DNA of 64,000 bases from Nectonema munidae (lineage: Eukaryota; Nematomorpha; Nectonematoida; Nectonematidae). Positions 61,310-64,000 of this stretch are shown here, one piece after another. The position numbers were made by a program, and so were the translations under genes. The stretch covers positions 186,001 through 250,000 of the forward strand of contig JAUIRK010001034.1 of assembly GCA_030549495.1 (NCBI GenBank). Direction: 5' to 3'. Numbering within the stretch: position 1 is the stretch's first letter; every line of letters begins with the position of its first letter. Below the pieces are notes generated by a model. It was given only the letters and a program-made list of their open reading frames with translations. It did no database searches and was not told where the DNA came from.

Positions 61310-62060
61310 AAAGTCCGACAACATAGCAGAACAGTTGATATTACCTTGCTGCAAAGATGTATTGAATGTGCTAGGTTCTGAAGTTGTAAAGTTGAAGCAT
61401 ATCTTCCTGTCAAACGATACCGTTAGAAGGCTAATGGGAGAGATAGCTGATGACATGTCATACATGGTTTTATTGATTCAGAATTCGATTTTTAACTTTT
61501 TTGCAATTCCGGTTTTATAAAACGATGGATGCTGCCAACATAGTTTCACCTTGCCTTTACGTGCAATTCTCATTAATAAAAATGTCCTGGAGGGGATAGC
61601 ATGTTAAGAAATTTCTCTTTATTTTCTTAATATACAAAAATTTGAAAAATACTACCAATTTATCAAAAACCCGTTTATAATCTGGATTAATAATCTGGCC
61701 TTAGAAGGCTTCTTAATTCAAGAACAGTTTATTGATTTGATTATGATTGAGGAGGTGCAAAACATGTTTTCCTGAAATATCTCATAGCGATTTTTCGATT
61801 GAAATGGAAGAGTCCTATGCTTGCAAAGATTGCTCTGAAAGCTGATTCGATTTGCCACTACATATGAGTGTGAGCAAGAGTTTTCCATGCTATATGGCAT
61901 TGAAACCAAATCCAGAAAAAGATTGGTAGTGATTAATGATATAAAAGTTGCATTGGCTAAAACAGAGCCAAATTTAGACAAACTGGTTTAGACAAAGCAG
62001 ATGTCATTCATCCCATTGAGATTTGGATTGTTCAGACAATTTTTGAATAAACAATGCTAT
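61310..62060 (+). mobile_element. Internally deleted hAT (ZBED/FAM200-like) remnant
   Basis: Frame near 61,330 reads ILPCCKDVLNVLGSEVVKLK, HIFLSNDTVRRLMGEIADDM, the start of the hAT core (LPAxKD...LSNDTVxRRIxxMAxD). Near 61,850-61,990 it reads FATTYECEQEFSMLYGIETK, then VALAKTEPNLDKLV, the dimerisation end. Most of the middle is missing. Terminal repeats not seen. Confidence 0.85.
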
Positions 62061-62649
62061 AGATTTTTTAATACAGTAGTTTATATGTTGATTTATTTTT
62101 TTTTTAAATGAAACCCCGAGCTATTAAAAATTTTAGTTAGACCGCTTAGCCGAAAATTTTTAGAAAGTTTCTGAACAAGAAATCTTAATCATATAAAAGG
62201 CGAAAAATTCATAGTGCCCATTGTGATAAAAAAAACGGACAACTTTTGACATTGTCATGGAGGCCATAAAAAATATCCTCAAAACAACATAAGTTCAAGG
62301 GATTTCAAGTTATCGAAGTTTTACTCAATTTATATTCTGATTTTAGGCCAAATATTTACTAAAACCGACACTGAATTTTCTTTTTCAAAAATCTCTCACT
62401 TCTGACTCGGAAACTCCGACCCCACATCCGAATAAAAAGTATTGTTATATAGAGAAGGGTTCACAAGTGATTTTTATAAAAAATTTCACTTTTTCCTATA
62501 TTTAATAGATATTGCCTTTTGTTAATTTAGATTTTTTACAATTTAGATTTTTCTTCTACTTTTTTCGCCTTCTAATTTTGAATATCTCAGTGGACGATCT
62601 TTTAAAATTTAGCAAGTACATTTTGTTGTAATTTACTCTAAAAGTGTTT

Positions 62650-62861
62650 TTAATTGAGAATATTATTTATTTTAATTATTTTTTATGAAAATTTAGAAAG
62701 CAAAGGATATGATGAGCAATATTGCATTCGTGACATTTTTTTAAATATTTCTATGACAAAAAGCGAAGCTCTTTTTGCGCTGCACTATCGCCAAATTCAT
62801 GATTTGAATCGAACATCATTAACTGTATTTTTGGATGCACTTCATTTACAATTTCTCTGAT
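62650..62861 (+). CDS. Unassigned open frame
   Basis: Reads ENLESKGYDEQYCIRDIFLN, then MTKSEALFALHYRQIHDLNR, TSLTVFLDALHLQFL and stop. Composition is protein-like rather than A+T noise, and a TTTAG acceptor-like site precedes ESKGY. No domain recognised. It may be a remnant of an unknown transposon or an exon of a nested gene. Confidence 0.3.
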
Positions 62862-63419
62862 GAAAGCTAATTGAGCAAGATGAGAATCTGGATAAGTTTT
62901 AGTTTTTCTTTATAATAAGCAATAATTTTGAAGAGTTGACTGCAAGGAGAAAATGAATACGGACCACCGCCATTTTTTAACCTTATTCAAGGCCAATATA
63001 AACGGATATTTTGATTTGCCCTGTCTACACTACCCACGTATCCGTTATATTGATTAATTGCGAAAAGTTGATAAATTCTTACAATTTTTTGAGCCTGAGA
63101 CCATCGTTTGACTTTTTTCAAAGGTTCAATTGACAAATCTGTTGATGGCACGTACACTATCTACCTACTATTTTTCCAGGAAACTAAATTTATTCATTTC
63201 CCTTTTCTTCCATATGATTCAAAGATCTTTCTTATTATAATTTTTTGGGAAGGAAAAGGACAATCAAAAATTCTATCAACTCTCACAACACCAGAAGAAC
63301 ACATTTTCATATCTTTTCATTTTTCTAATAATCAAATTAAAGTAAAATAATTGTCGAAAAAAAAGTTCAGATTTCGCTACAGAAAGCTTTTGAAAAAAAT
63401 TCAAGACAACAAACACTCC

Positions 63420-64000
63420 TAATATCAAAATCCCCAATTTTTCCAAGATAAGGATTTGGTGTAAGAATATAACCATATAGAATATCCGCCATAATGTGGA
63501 ATAATCGATTCATCTATTCAAATCTTGTTTTCCCAAGTCTTATATTTCAAATATTTTTCATTCAATAAATCAATGATTTGTTGAACCTTTGCAAATTTGT
63601 TTTCTTTATCTAGATTTGAATTATCAGTTAAATGATTCAAAATTTCTTCAAATCTGTTTCAAGGAAAAGTTTTCAATAATTGCCAAATTCTAACAGTTTT
63701 CTCTATCTTCCTAGTACATCCTTTTTCTTGAAAAAGCATTGTAACCTGAAATTAGAAGAACTGCTGTGAAAAGTTTCATTTCTTCAACAGAAATCTTGAA
63801 CTTTGCCAAAAGTTTTTTTTTATTTTTCCCGCGTATAAATTTGTTTGACACACAAAAAAAATCGTAAAGTTCATCATCAAAAAAAAGTTCCAAAAATTTT
63901 GAATGATGATAAATTTTCCAAATTTGCTAGAATTTTCTCTGTATTCAAATTTACTTCCCAAGATTTTGCTTCTCCTCGTTCAAAGCCCAATTGAACTTTT
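63420..64000 (-). mobile_element. piggyBac transposase fragment
   Basis: Minus frames read FFDDELYDFFCVSNKFIRGK, VEEMKLFTAVLLISGYNAFS, RKRMY, then LDKENKFAKVQQIIDLLNEK, YLKYKTWENK and IDESIIPHYGG. These are successive blocks of the piggyBac (DDE_Tnp_1_7) catalytic core, including S-V-E-E-(M/L)-K-x-F, S-G-Y-N and IDES. At least two stops and a frame change break it. It continues past the right edge; the C-terminal part is missing or further left and unrecognised. Confidence 0.88.

Overview
The window is about 70% A+T. It is animal nuclear DNA: long introns, GT-AG splicing and dense decayed transposons. I recognise one large host gene, most of a dual oxidase (Duox), on the minus strand. I place 17 exons between 59,011 and the stop codon at 10,526, about 1,024 residues. 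They run from the end of the peroxidase-like domain through the first membrane helix, EF-hand region, ferric-reductase helices and FAD domain to the NADPH domain and C-terminus. The rest of the peroxidase domain (roughly 500 residues in known Duox proteins) should lie beyond the right edge. Sequence details, especially near the C-terminus, look arthropod-like, but the species cannot be fixed from this window.

Downstream of Duox on the same strand (7,163 to 2,331 and probably further left) is a second, smaller gene. It has a putative signal-peptide exon, a WAP (four-disulfide core) exon and a phase 1-1 LDL-receptor class A exon.

The introns are filled with mobile DNA. There are several non-LTR retrotransposons, all with their main part on the plus strand, antisense to Duox. 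There are ZBED5-like and other hAT transposons, a piggyBac transposase fragment with two piggyBac-type MITEs, three copies of a tRNA-derived SINE, three fold-back elements and a tandem array of about 150-bp units.

The most unusual points are: (i) both Duox EF-hand loops have lost calcium-ligand residues; (ii) one Duox exon with its adjoining intron exists as two extra, nearly identical, inverted fragments, one of them antisense inside Duox's own last intron; (iii) a similar short copy of the LDLa exon boundary; (iv) a GC-AG intron; (v) a C-terminus extended past the usual ENF. No complete tRNA or rRNA gene, CRISPR array or prokaryotic feature was seen. I made all exon joins by eye from reading frame, intron phase and family similarity, without transcript data.
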